From NCBI GenBank assembly GCA_964462515.1, contig CAYWXK010000097.1:1-6649 (forward strand): DNA of 6,649 nt, given 5' to 3'. This stretch comes from CAYWXK01 sp964462515 (GTDB lineage: Bacteria; Planctomycetota; Phycisphaerae; Sedimentisphaerales; Anaerobacaceae). A program made the position numbers and the translations under genes. This document shows, piece after piece, positions 1 to 5,481 of the stretch. The notes under the pieces are model-generated. The model made no database searches. It was not told the origin of the DNA and was given only the letters and a program-made list of their open reading frames with translations. The stretch's first letter is position 1; every line of letters begins with the position of its first letter.

Positions 1-1
1 T

Positions 2-37
2 GATGTGTGGCTTGAGGAGCTATTGTGGCCGCAGTAA
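2..37 (+). CDS. Possible 3' end of a gene that starts before the window
   Basis: An open + strand frame entering from the left edge reads DVWLEELLWPQ and stops at TAA (35-37). The composition looks like an ordinary protein C-terminus. A strong + strand intrinsic terminator lies about 95 bases downstream with no other convincing + strand gene in between, so some + strand transcript must come from the left. Only 11 codons are visible, so no family can be named, and chance openness is possible. The inverted-repeat region begins directly after the stop codon. Confidence 0.35.
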   Translation, partial: DVWLEELLWPQ

Positions 38-112
38 GCCTAACTGTAAGCTAACCCCGTTAGAAATCTTCGTTAGAAATCTTATTTCTAACGGGGCTAA
101 CATCGGTTAGCC
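38..112. repeat. Nested imperfect palindrome with GTTAG/CTAAC motifs
   Basis: The outer arms are GCCTAAC (38-44) and GTTAGCC (106-112), complementary except for one position. The inner arms are 51-67 and 84-100, sharing an uninterrupted 13-bp stem (55-67 with 84-96), and both pairs are centred near base 75. Between outer and inner arms lie unequal unpaired stretches of 6 and 5 bases. The central loop (68-83) carries a second copy of the inner arm. A further hairpin, GGCTAAC (95-101) with GTTAGCC (106-112), overlaps the right side. No T-run follows, so it is not a normal intrinsic terminator. It may be a dispersed palindromic repeat, a small non-autonomous element or an attC-like site. Confidence 0.7.
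58..83. repeat. Perfect 13-bp tandem direct repeat
   Basis: CGTTAGAAATCTT occurs twice head to tail at 58-70 and 71-83 without a mismatch. The inverted complement of its first ten bases follows at 84-93. The downstream arm can therefore pair with copy 2 (10 bp, 3-base loop) or with copy 1 plus its flanking CCC (13 bp, 16-base loop). A slippage duplication inside an older hairpin would explain this. Confidence 0.85.
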
Positions 113-130
113 AATTGATATGCGTCAGTC

Positions 131-174
131 CGGGGCCTATCCCAACAATTTCGGGATAGGCCCCGTTTGTTTTT
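131..174 (+). terminator. Strong rho-independent terminator, + strand
   Basis: A perfect 13-bp stem, CGGGGCCTATCCC (131-143) with GGGATAGGCCCCG (153-165), encloses a 9-base loop and is followed on the + strand by TTTGTTTTT (166-174). The T-run is on one side only, so it ends transcription coming from the left, most likely the gene whose tail lies at 2-37. It is poorly suited to stopping the opposing - strand operon, because no T-run follows the hairpin in that direction. Confidence 0.92.
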
Positions 175-184
175 ATACGGATGG

Positions 185-265
185 ATGATTACCAAACAGC
201 TAAAGGGTGAATTGCAGCGACTACGTGAGGAATTCAAAGACACTTCTGAAAAACCGGTAGCCTAA
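185..265 (+). CDS. Doubtful 26-codon small ORF
   Basis: ATG at 185 opens a 26-codon frame ending in TAA at 263-265. The peptide starts MITKQLKGELQRLREEF and has hydrophobic residues at positions 2, 6, 10, 13 and 17, which fits a short amphipathic helix or coiled coil. Against it: there is no clear ribosome binding site, it begins just downstream of a strong terminator, no promoter is visible, and it is short enough to arise by chance. It could also be a remnant of a lost gene. I recognise no family. Confidence 0.15.
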   Translation: MITKQLKGELQRLREEFKDTSEKPVA

Positions 266-298
266 CAAGGAGATAGAAAAAAACTACAACCATGGTTA

Positions 299-871
299 CT
301 ACTTATTTCGCAGCAACTGGCCGGTTGCTTTGTCCCACCGCACTGTGCGGACAGCAATGCGATGCTGCTTACCGTGACAGTCTGTACAATATTTCTCCTG
401 CCCGCTCTTACCAGATACAGGCCCTTCGGCGTCTTCGTCAAAGGTAGTCTGGCTTCCGGCAAGAAGGGCAGCGTGCTCTTTGGTATCTTTTATTTTGTGT
501 CGGGGGTGACACATCATACAGGTAGGATTGATTTTGTCCTTTGGATACATAATCTCAGGAGGTGTTAGATTATTTTCATCGGAACGATGACGCTGAGATT
601 CGCCGTGGCATCTCTCGCAGCCGATAGCGACAAGCTCGTGTTCAAGGGCAAGCTCTTCCTCATCAAAATTATAATGACAGGTGATACAAAAAGGATTGGC
701 GACAGGAAGCTCCTGTTCGCTCTTGGCTTGAACAGGCCCGCTTTTGGGACGTTTGTTGGCGGGTTTTTCTTTAGTCGATTTTTCAAGTGAGCAGTTTGCC
801 GTAAAAAGTAACAGCAAACTGCTCACTATAATACCACTCAATACCAAGACCCTTGTAGCGGCAATCTTCAT
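299..871 (-). CDS. Exported four-haem c-type cytochrome
   Basis: This 190-residue protein has four CXXCH covalent haem-attachment motifs: CITCH 62-66, CERCH 85-89, CMMCH 118-122 and CTDCH 162-166. Several other histidines (78, 95, 125, 133, 170) could act as distal ligands, so bis-His low-potential haems are plausible. Residues 1-26 form a basic N-terminus plus hydrophobic stretch, that is a Sec signal or membrane anchor, as needed for haem attachment outside the cytoplasm. The sequence around Cys27 (FTANC) resembles a lipobox, but Asn just before the cysteine is atypical. A charged linker (about 30-57) precedes the haem domain. ATG at 871 is the first possible start because TAA lies two codons upstream; AAGGA touches this ATG with no spacer, so the start is not ideal. 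It is the last gene of a - strand operon, 55 bases after the reductase-like gene. An electron-transfer role is secure from the haem motifs; partner and acceptor are unknown. No clear terminator follows. Confidence 0.9.
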   Translation of the reverse strand: MKIAATRVLVLSGIIVSSLLLLFTANCSLEKSTKEKPANKRPKSGPVQAKSEQELPVANPFCITCHYNFDEEELALEHELVAIGCERCHGESQRHRSDENNLTPPEIMYPKDKINPTCMMCHPRHKIKDTKEHAALLAGSQTTFDEDAEGPVSGKSGQEKYCTDCHGKQHRIAVRTVRWDKATGQLLRNK

Positions 872-926
872 TCCTTACATCCCGGTTGCAACATCATTTT
901 TTACTTCGCATCAGTGTAGCAGCCTA

Positions 927-2054
927 TCACACATATTCCCAGTTTTTGAGCCACTGGTAATCCGCCGGCAGTTTAGCCCACGCCTCATCCATAGCCGCCT
1001 CAAGCTCTCTGGCCTCGGTCAAATCAAGCTCACGGCGTTCCTTAACAGCCTTTACCATATTATCGACCTGATGTGCATTTATCAGGCCCGGAATAGGTGC
1101 CGTTACGGCGGGATTGCACAAAATGTAGCGAATAGCCATACGTGCCAGCTTGTCGTCTTCCTCTGCGGTGGGGCTGCCGAGCGAACTGTCGCCCTTAAAC
1201 AACGAATTGCTCGCAAAAGGCTTAATACCAAAGACGCCGACATCAAATTTCTTTATTGCCTCGAAGACGCTGTCCTGCGGCAGAACCTTGCTCTTGGCGG
1301 TATAAGGCGTAACCACAACCTGCACAACGTCGGGGTAAGTCTCTATCATCCATTTGATATGCGGCCGGTCGTGCGAAGAAAAGCCGGTGAATCGGGCCTT
1401 GCCCTGCTTTCTTGCCTTTTCCAGCGCCTTCATCATTTCGTCAACTTCGGCGTTGGTGTGGTTGCCGCTCTGCTCGTGCATAGTAATCCGCCACAGGTCC
1501 ACATACTCCAGCTTCGCTTCTTGCATACCTTTGTCGAGTGTTTTAAGTAGCGCCTCAGTGGTGCGGAAATTGGCGTTTCGCATCTCTTCCTGATACCACG
1601 AGAAACCCAGATACATCTTGTCGCGCCTATTTCGCAGGGCCTCAGCATAAGTCAGCACCTCCTCTTTTGTGCAGGCGTCAATATAATTTATACCAGACTC
1701 GATGCACCGGCTGACAACATCGTAGCGGTTCTTCTTGAATTCAGGATTGTCAAGCGTCGCACCGAGCCAATCGCCGCCCTCAAATAGCTTGGGAACCATC
1801 GTCTCGACGCGTTTCCAGTGCCCGCCCATGCAAACAATTGAAGCCCAGATGTTGGTCTTGCCCAGCCGTCTGTACTCCATCTGCGGATTATAACTGCGGG
1901 TCTTTTTAACGGCCTCTTGGGCAGCGTCCGCTCTTTGGCTGCCAAGAACGCTAAGACCTGCGGCCAGACCTGCTGCGGCAACGGCACCATCACGCATAAA
2001 CTCCCGCCGAGTCAAATTATCCACCGAATTGATTTGTTGTTGCTTTTTTTCCAT
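927..2054 (-). CDS. Tat-exported aldo/keto-reductase-like protein with degenerate active site
   Basis: This 375-residue protein opens with a Tat signal: TRREFM at 15-20, a hydrophobic alanine/glycine-rich segment and a probable cleavage after ADA (42-44). From about residue 58 it follows the AKR TIM barrel: YRRLGKTNI near 61-69, GINYIDA 121-127, YVDLWRIT 184-191, GKARFTGFSSH 218-228 and the cofactor-end segment around IPG 321-323. In classical AKRs a Asp-Tyr-Lys-His tetrad reduces carbonyls with NADPH. Aligned by eye, Asp126 is kept, but the Tyr position is Glu131, the Lys position Ser152 and the His position Thr191 (His193 is close by). There is no C-terminal cysteine cluster of the kind some AKR-like proteins carry. 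AAGGAG (2061-2066) sits six bases before the ATG. It is the middle gene of the operon, 49 bases after the TIM-barrel gene. Fold assignment is firm; classical reductase activity is doubtful, and NADPH supply outside the cytoplasm is a further problem. Confidence 0.9.
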   Translation of the reverse strand: MEKKQQQINSVDNLTRREFMRDGAVAAAGLAAGLSVLGSQRADAAQEAVKKTRSYNPQMEYRRLGKTNIWASIVCMGGHWKRVETMVPKLFEGGDWLGATLDNPEFKKNRYDVVSRCIESGINYIDACTKEEVLTYAEALRNRRDKMYLGFSWYQEEMRNANFRTTEALLKTLDKGMQEAKLEYVDLWRITMHEQSGNHTNAEVDEMMKALEKARKQGKARFTGFSSHDRPHIKWMIETYPDVVQVVVTPYTAKSKVLPQDSVFEAIKKFDVGVFGIKPFASNSLFKGDSSLGSPTAEEDDKLARMAIRYILCNPAVTAPIPGLINAHQVDNMVKAVKERRELDLTEARELEAAMDEAWAKLPADYQWLKNWEYV

Positions 2055-2103
2055 ATTTTTCTCCTTCGTATATTTTTGATTAATATTTTCTACGAATTGG
2101 ACA

Positions 2104-3000
2104 TCACGTTTTACTAATTATTTTCTGATAACAATCTTTCAGATAATCACGCGATTGGGCCAGGTTAGCCGCCATCACATCCGGCTCCAGATGGCCGTGC
2201 ATAAAGGGATTGACAAACCGGCGATATCGAATTTCCGCAAGGGCTTGTATCCACGGCGTCATATCGGTAGGGCCAATGCCGGGAAGCTGTTTTGCATCAG
2301 GATAATTTTGCCAGGCGTAAAAAAAGAAAAGCTGCTTGCCGCAAATCCGAATTGCCTCCGGCACCGAGGCCTGTATTGTCTGCAAATGATATGGCGCTAG
2401 TGCAATTCCCAATCTTGGCGACTTATTTACGTCAACAAATGCCTTGAATGAATCAAGCGAGTCGAGCAGCGCCTGCCCGTGGTTTTCGATAGTAAGATAT
2501 GAGTTGTATTTCTCCGCAAGTTCGACAAGAGGCTTGAGGTCTTCTATAAACTGCCGCATTCGGCTGGTTAATTCCTCTGGTTTGCAGGGACCGGCGCTGC
2601 CTTGAATAGCCACACCGCCGCCCGCCTTACCCAATAGCTGGGCATATCGAGCGTAGCCGCCGCTATAGACCGAGAATGCAACCAGCTTCAATTTGTGCTT
2701 GGTCAGCAGCTCTTTTAGACCCTCCGGGCCAAGTCGATTAGCCACATCATCCAGATGGGGACAGCCCTCGTGAGCAGACCAGATGTCAATTGCCTCGAAA
2801 CCCAGTTTAGCAATTCGCTCACAGGCCTGCTCAATCGGCAGTTGCATAAAATGAATCGATGAGGTCGATAGTCGCATCCGCCACTTTCCCTTACCAGCGG
2901 TTTCTTGTGACCACGCCGACAGAACGGGTGCCCCAACCGCTGCCGTTGTCCCTATACCTATGGCTTTCAAAAAATCACGTCTGTTCAAGTTTTTGCTCAT
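2104..3000 (-). CDS. Tat-exported sugar isomerase/epimerase-like TIM barrel
   Basis: This 298-residue protein starts with a textbook Tat motif, NRRDFLK (6-12), then a hydrophobic segment to about residue 29. The rest fits the xylose-isomerase-like TIM barrel family (AP_endonuc_2): repeats such as ACERIAKLGFEAIDIW (59-74), the LTIENHG strand (169-175) and a PYHL element (203-206). Family members usually bind a divalent metal through Glu, Asp, His and Glu. Here Glu172 is present, but the expected Asp before PYH is Ala202, the expected His strand reads FFFYAW (225-230), and the C-terminal Glu region reads NPFMHGH (264-270). A GTG at 3033 would add 11 residues, but it falls inside the 5' hairpin and has no binding site; ATG at 3000 has GAGAG (3008-3012) seven bases upstream and puts the Tat motif at its usual distance. 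It is the first gene of the operon, with a near-perfect sigma-70 promoter. Substrate is unknown, and it may bind rather than isomerise. Confidence 0.87.
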   Translation of the reverse strand: MSKNLNRRDFLKAIGIGTTAAVGAPVLSAWSQETAGKGKWRMRLSTSSIHFMQLPIEQACERIAKLGFEAIDIWSAHEGCPHLDDVANRLGPEGLKELLTKHKLKLVAFSVYSGGYARYAQLLGKAGGGVAIQGSAGPCKPEELTSRMRQFIEDLKPLVELAEKYNSYLTIENHGQALLDSLDSFKAFVDVNKSPRLGIALAPYHLQTIQASVPEAIRICGKQLFFFYAWQNYPDAKQLPGIGPTDMTPWIQALAEIRYRRFVNPFMHGHLEPDVMAANLAQSRDYLKDCYQKIISKT

Positions 3001-3028
3001 TGCACAACTCTCTAACAAACTTCTGCAA

Positions 3029-3044
3029 AGCACCTATTGGTGCT
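3029..3044. promoter_or_regulatory. Perfect inverted repeat at the - strand transcription start
   Basis: AGCACC (3029-3034) and GGTGCT (3039-3044) are exact inverted repeats around TATT. Measured from the -10 box at 3050-3055, transcription should begin at about 3043-3044, so the repeat covers roughly +1 to +16 of the operon transcript. It could be an operator for a dimeric repressor, or a 5'-terminal hairpin that protects the mRNA. The sequence alone does not decide between these. Confidence 0.55.
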
Positions 3045-3049
3045 ATTGT

Positions 3050-3078
3050 ATCATAACACCTCCGCCACCACCTGTCAA
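3050..3078 (-). promoter_or_regulatory. Sigma-70 promoter of the TIM-barrel/AKR/cytochrome operon
   Basis: Read on the - strand, TTGACA (3078-3073) matches the -35 consensus exactly and TATGAT (3055-3050) differs from the -10 consensus by one base; the spacer is exactly 17 bases. The predicted start lies about 43 bases before the ATG at 3000. The spacer is strikingly G-rich, with five GG doublets separated by single bases. Confidence 0.85.
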
Positions 3079-3133
3079 ACTTCATTTTAAGCAGTAAGAC
3101 TACCTTTTATGCTCTCAAGAATCGTTTTTTTCT

Positions 3134-3161
3134 TTGACCTCATTATTAAAGAGCCTACAAT
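3134..3161 (+). promoter_or_regulatory. Sigma-70 promoter of the hydroxypyruvate-isomerase-like gene
   Basis: TTGACC (3134-3139) and TACAAT (3156-3161) are separated by 16 bases. Each box differs from consensus by one base. The predicted start near 3168 leaves a leader of about 58 bases before ATG 3226. The -35 boxes of the two divergent promoters are about 55 bases apart, so joint control is possible, although I see no clear palindrome between them. Confidence 0.75.
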
Positions 3162-3213
3162 TTTTATTTATGCAGCTAATGTAACAAGGATAGATTTAAG
3201 GTTATCATACAGA

Positions 3214-3218
3214 AAGGA
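3214..3218 (+). promoter_or_regulatory. Ribosome binding site that fixes the start at 3226
   Basis: AAGGA lies seven bases before ATG 3226. The only other in-frame Met upstream (3109) lies before the promoter and has no comparable site, so the 39-residue extension it would add is not credible. The chosen start also places the Tat arginine pair at residues 17-18. Confidence 0.8.
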
Positions 3219-3225
3219 AATCGAG

Positions 3226-4152
3226 ATGAGCGAAAAGAGTCAATCAAACGAGCCAATGCACAAGCATATCAGCCGTCGCGGTATGCTCCAAATTGCCGCT
3301 AAAATAGGGGTAACTGGCGCTGCGGCCTTGACCCTTCCGTCTTGTGCCGCTGTGAACAAATGCGCACAAAGGACCATCACCAAAGGCCGCATTAACCAAT
3401 CCATCGTTTACTGGTGTTTTGAAAAGTACTGGGACATCGAGAAGACCTGTCAGATAGCCAAAAAGCTCGGCTGCAAGAGTGTCGAACTGGTCGAGCCGAA
3501 ACACTGGCCTATCCTCAAAAAATACGGTCTTGTCTGCGCCATTGCCGGCAGCCACGGATTCGACAAAGGAATGAACAACCCCAGGTACCACGACATTTGT
3601 CTGCAGCAACTCCGCGACTCCATCGACGCCTGCGCCGAAGCGGGCTTTCCCAGCATAATCACCTTTACCGGTTTCCGCGAAGATATCCCGGATGATGTCG
3701 GCATCAAGAACTGCATCAATGGTTATAAGAAAATCATCGGCTACGCCGAGAAAAAGAAAGTCAACCTATGCCTTGAGATTCTTAACAGCCGGGTGGATAT
3801 CGAGATGAAGGGCCACCCCGGCTATCAGGGTGACCACACCGACTACTGCATGGAAATTGTTAAGCAGGTCGGCTCACCCCGGATGAAGCTGCTATTTGAT
3901 ATATACCATGTGCAGATTATGGATGGCGATATCATCTCCCGCATCCAACAGGACAAGGATTATATCGGGCACTACCATACCGCCGGCAACCCCGGCCGAA
4001 ACGAACTTGATGACAAACAGGAGATAAACTACAGGCCTATTATGGAACAGATAGCCAGGACTGGCTATACAGGTTATGTCGGCCAGGAATTTATTCCGAC
4101 CCGCGACCCACTACAGGGTCTCGCCGAAGCCGTCGCCCTTTGTGACGTGTAG
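3226..4152 (+). CDS. Tat-exported hydroxypyruvate-isomerase-like TIM barrel, possible lipoprotein
   Basis: This 308-residue protein has a Tat motif, SRRGMLQ (16-22), a hydrophobic stretch and then TLPSC (36-40), which could be a lipobox with Cys40 as the lipidated residue. The barrel resembles the hydroxypyruvate isomerase branch of the AP_endonuc_2 family. The expected metal ligands look intact: Glu184 in CLEI, Asp225 and His228 in FDIYH, His249 in GHYHTAG, and Glu288 in GQEF. The element PGRNEL (256-261) followed by EINY (266-269) matches the characteristic PGR.E ... GEINY stretch of that branch. Known members interconvert hydroxypyruvate and tartronate semialdehyde, but many relatives act on other keto-sugars, so substrate is open. 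An exported location is unusual for an isomerase of a cytoplasmic intermediate. It is transcribed alone, divergently from the Tat operon and convergently with the cupin gene, 38 bases away; no terminator is obvious in that gap. Confidence 0.88.
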   Translation: MSEKSQSNEPMHKHISRRGMLQIAAKIGVTGAAALTLPSCAAVNKCAQRTITKGRINQSIVYWCFEKYWDIEKTCQIAKKLGCKSVELVEPKHWPILKKYGLVCAIAGSHGFDKGMNNPRYHDICLQQLRDSIDACAEAGFPSIITFTGFREDIPDDVGIKNCINGYKKIIGYAEKKKVNLCLEILNSRVDIEMKGHPGYQGDHTDYCMEIVKQVGSPRMKLLFDIYHVQIMDGDIISRIQQDKDYIGHYHTAGNPGRNELDDKQEINYRPIMEQIARTGYTGYVGQEFIPTRDPLQGLAEAVALCDV

Positions 4153-4190
4153 AAAGCTCTATTCCGACAAAATCTTGCTGAAAACAATAG

Positions 4191-5408
4191 TTATTGCACG
4201 TCCAAATCCGGATTATCAGGCCCAAAGTGCTTCAGCATAACAATCGGGTCGGTCTTTGATGGATTTGTGATAGTAACTCCCTTTTTAGCCGCTTCTTCGC
4301 TGACAAAAAACTCATCACTGGTCAACTGGCCATATCTTATAAGCGCAGGAGTCTCTATATCCCATTGTCCCATTTTGCCGTGTCCCTGCATCATTATGAA
4401 CCCATACGCTGCGTTATCCTTTATAGCCACCGTTCGAGCCGGCAGAACCGTAAGCTCTTTGGCGCTGAAGGTTCTTGACTTGTAGCATATCCAGTTTTCA
4501 ATATAACCTTCGGCCTGCATTTTTTTCACCGGCCGAACAGGTATAGGCCGCATAAACCGGTTCTTTGCAAAGTTCGGGTCAACGTTCAACTCCCAGTCAA
4601 TTATCTGAAGCAAATGGTCAACGTCACCTATCTTATTTTTTGGCGTATCCTTCCAGAGAAGCTCTTTTGGAACAACCTGATTGTGCGGAAGCGACTCATA
4701 CATCGCAAAAACATCCGAAGCCTTTTGCGGCTCATACGTGCATAAACTTCCGGGGGCGTGCAAAACACCCGGCGGCACATCCCAGCCCGTCCCAACATCC
4801 AGCCGATACGCGACAGAAAGGGCGGTGATTTTATTGTCGCCCTTAGTAAAGTCGGCCAAACACTGCCGCACTTGCTCCTTTGTGGTGCCGGGTTTAAGAC
4901 CAAAGAAGGTATAAGGGAAATCGCCTCCATAGTTATTTGCCTGAGGCGCAAAATAATAGGCCTCGGGCTTACCCAACTGCCCCGTCAACTTTGCATGCTC
5001 ATCGCGATGATGAATATGATGCGGCAAAGCCCCTTTATTGTCAAAGAACTTTGAATACATCGGCCAACGCTTATGTTCCTTCCATAACCTGTCGCCGATA
5101 AGCTCACCTTTAAGCTCCTCAATCGCATCCCGCAGCAGAACTTTCTCTATCTTTCCGTTATGCTCTAACACAATGAAACTCAAGCCTTCGTTCGGCGCCG
5201 TCAAAGGCCCGTTATCCGCCGGCGTGGTCGATGCAAACCATCGCTCATCTATGCCTCCGCGCTCGCTGCCCAGGGCATAATAGTCATCCGGATGCAATTT
5301 TATTCGCCGGCCAGGCACACAAAACGAGCGCGGCACCCAGTTCGGCGCAAGTCTAACAATCCCCTTCCCCTGTTCAAGTGCGCTTGTTGCAATAGTTTTA
5401 GCAGACAT
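4191..5408 (-). CDS. Mannose-6-phosphate-isomerase-like cupin protein
   Basis: This 405-residue protein resembles class I phosphomannose isomerases. The likely zinc-binding segment is ALPHHIHHRDEHA (127-139), with His131 and His133 the best ligand candidates, followed by KPEAYYF (147-153) with Glu149 and PPGVLHAPG (212-220) with His217. This matches the family order of paired ligands, KPE and a later GxxH-type motif. A second, weaker beta-rich domain lies around 310-395. No signal peptide is visible, so it should act in the cytoplasm. Family members interconvert aldose and ketose sugar phosphates; this one is divergent enough that the substrate, phosphorylated or free, cannot be named. A strong AAGGAGG (5413-5419) stands only four bases before the ATG. 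It follows the Gfo/Idh/MocA gene by 73 bases on the same strand and is probably co-transcribed with it. Metal-dependent dioxygenase cupins are an alternative, but KPE favours the isomerase group. Confidence 0.75.
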   Translation of the reverse strand: MSAKTIATSALEQGKGIVRLAPNWVPRSFCVPGRRIKLHPDDYYALGSERGGIDERWFASTTPADNGPLTAPNEGLSFIVLEHNGKIEKVLLRDAIEELKGELIGDRLWKEHKRWPMYSKFFDNKGALPHHIHHRDEHAKLTGQLGKPEAYYFAPQANNYGGDFPYTFFGLKPGTTKEQVRQCLADFTKGDNKITALSVAYRLDVGTGWDVPPGVLHAPGSLCTYEPQKASDVFAMYESLPHNQVVPKELLWKDTPKNKIGDVDHLLQIIDWELNVDPNFAKNRFMRPIPVRPVKKMQAEGYIENWICYKSRTFSAKELTVLPARTVAIKDNAAYGFIMMQGHGKMGQWDIETPALIRYGQLTSDEFFVSEEAAKKGVTITNPSKTDPIVMLKHFGPDNPDLDVQ

Positions 5409-5481
5409 AAATCCTCCTTAACTCGTAAGCGAATACAATCTCTCTCTTAAATTACACAAAAAATGGACCATTTACGATTTT

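Noticed and set aside
260..266. Second GCCTAAC heptamer, a possible second attC half-site
   Set aside because: No complementary GTTRRRY partner or palindrome follows; a seven-base match overlapping a TAA is easily chance.
275..297. AACCATGGTT palindrome followed on the - strand by a T-run, as a terminator for the cytochrome operon
   Set aside because: The palindrome has no spacer, so the RNA stem would be at most about three base pairs; too weak for an intrinsic terminator.
744..1550. Long + strand open frame of 268 codons
   Set aside because: It lies opposite the cytochrome and AKR-like genes, both with strong family motifs on the - strand. Its translation shows no recognisable domain.
3001..3033. 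GTG start at 3033 giving an 11-residue longer TIM-barrel protein
   Set aside because: There is no ribosome binding site before it, it falls inside the 5' inverted repeat close to the predicted +1, and ATG 3000 puts the Tat motif where expected.
3047..3055. Tiny ATG-ATA-CAA-TAG leader frame after a GGAGG-like sequence on the - strand
   Set aside because: It overlaps the -10 box and lies upstream of the predicted transcription start, so it would not be in the mRNA.
3109..3225. 39-residue N-terminal extension of the hydroxypyruvate-isomerase-like gene
   Set aside because: Its start lies upstream of the predicted promoter, and it would bury the Tat signal far inside the protein. ATG 3226 has a good AAGGA.
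5458..5473. AAATGG-A-CCATTT inverted repeat after the Gfo/Idh/MocA gene, followed by T residues on the - strand
   Set aside because: The loop is one base, leaving at most a five-pair AT-rich stem. It could cause slight attenuation at best; not called as a terminator.
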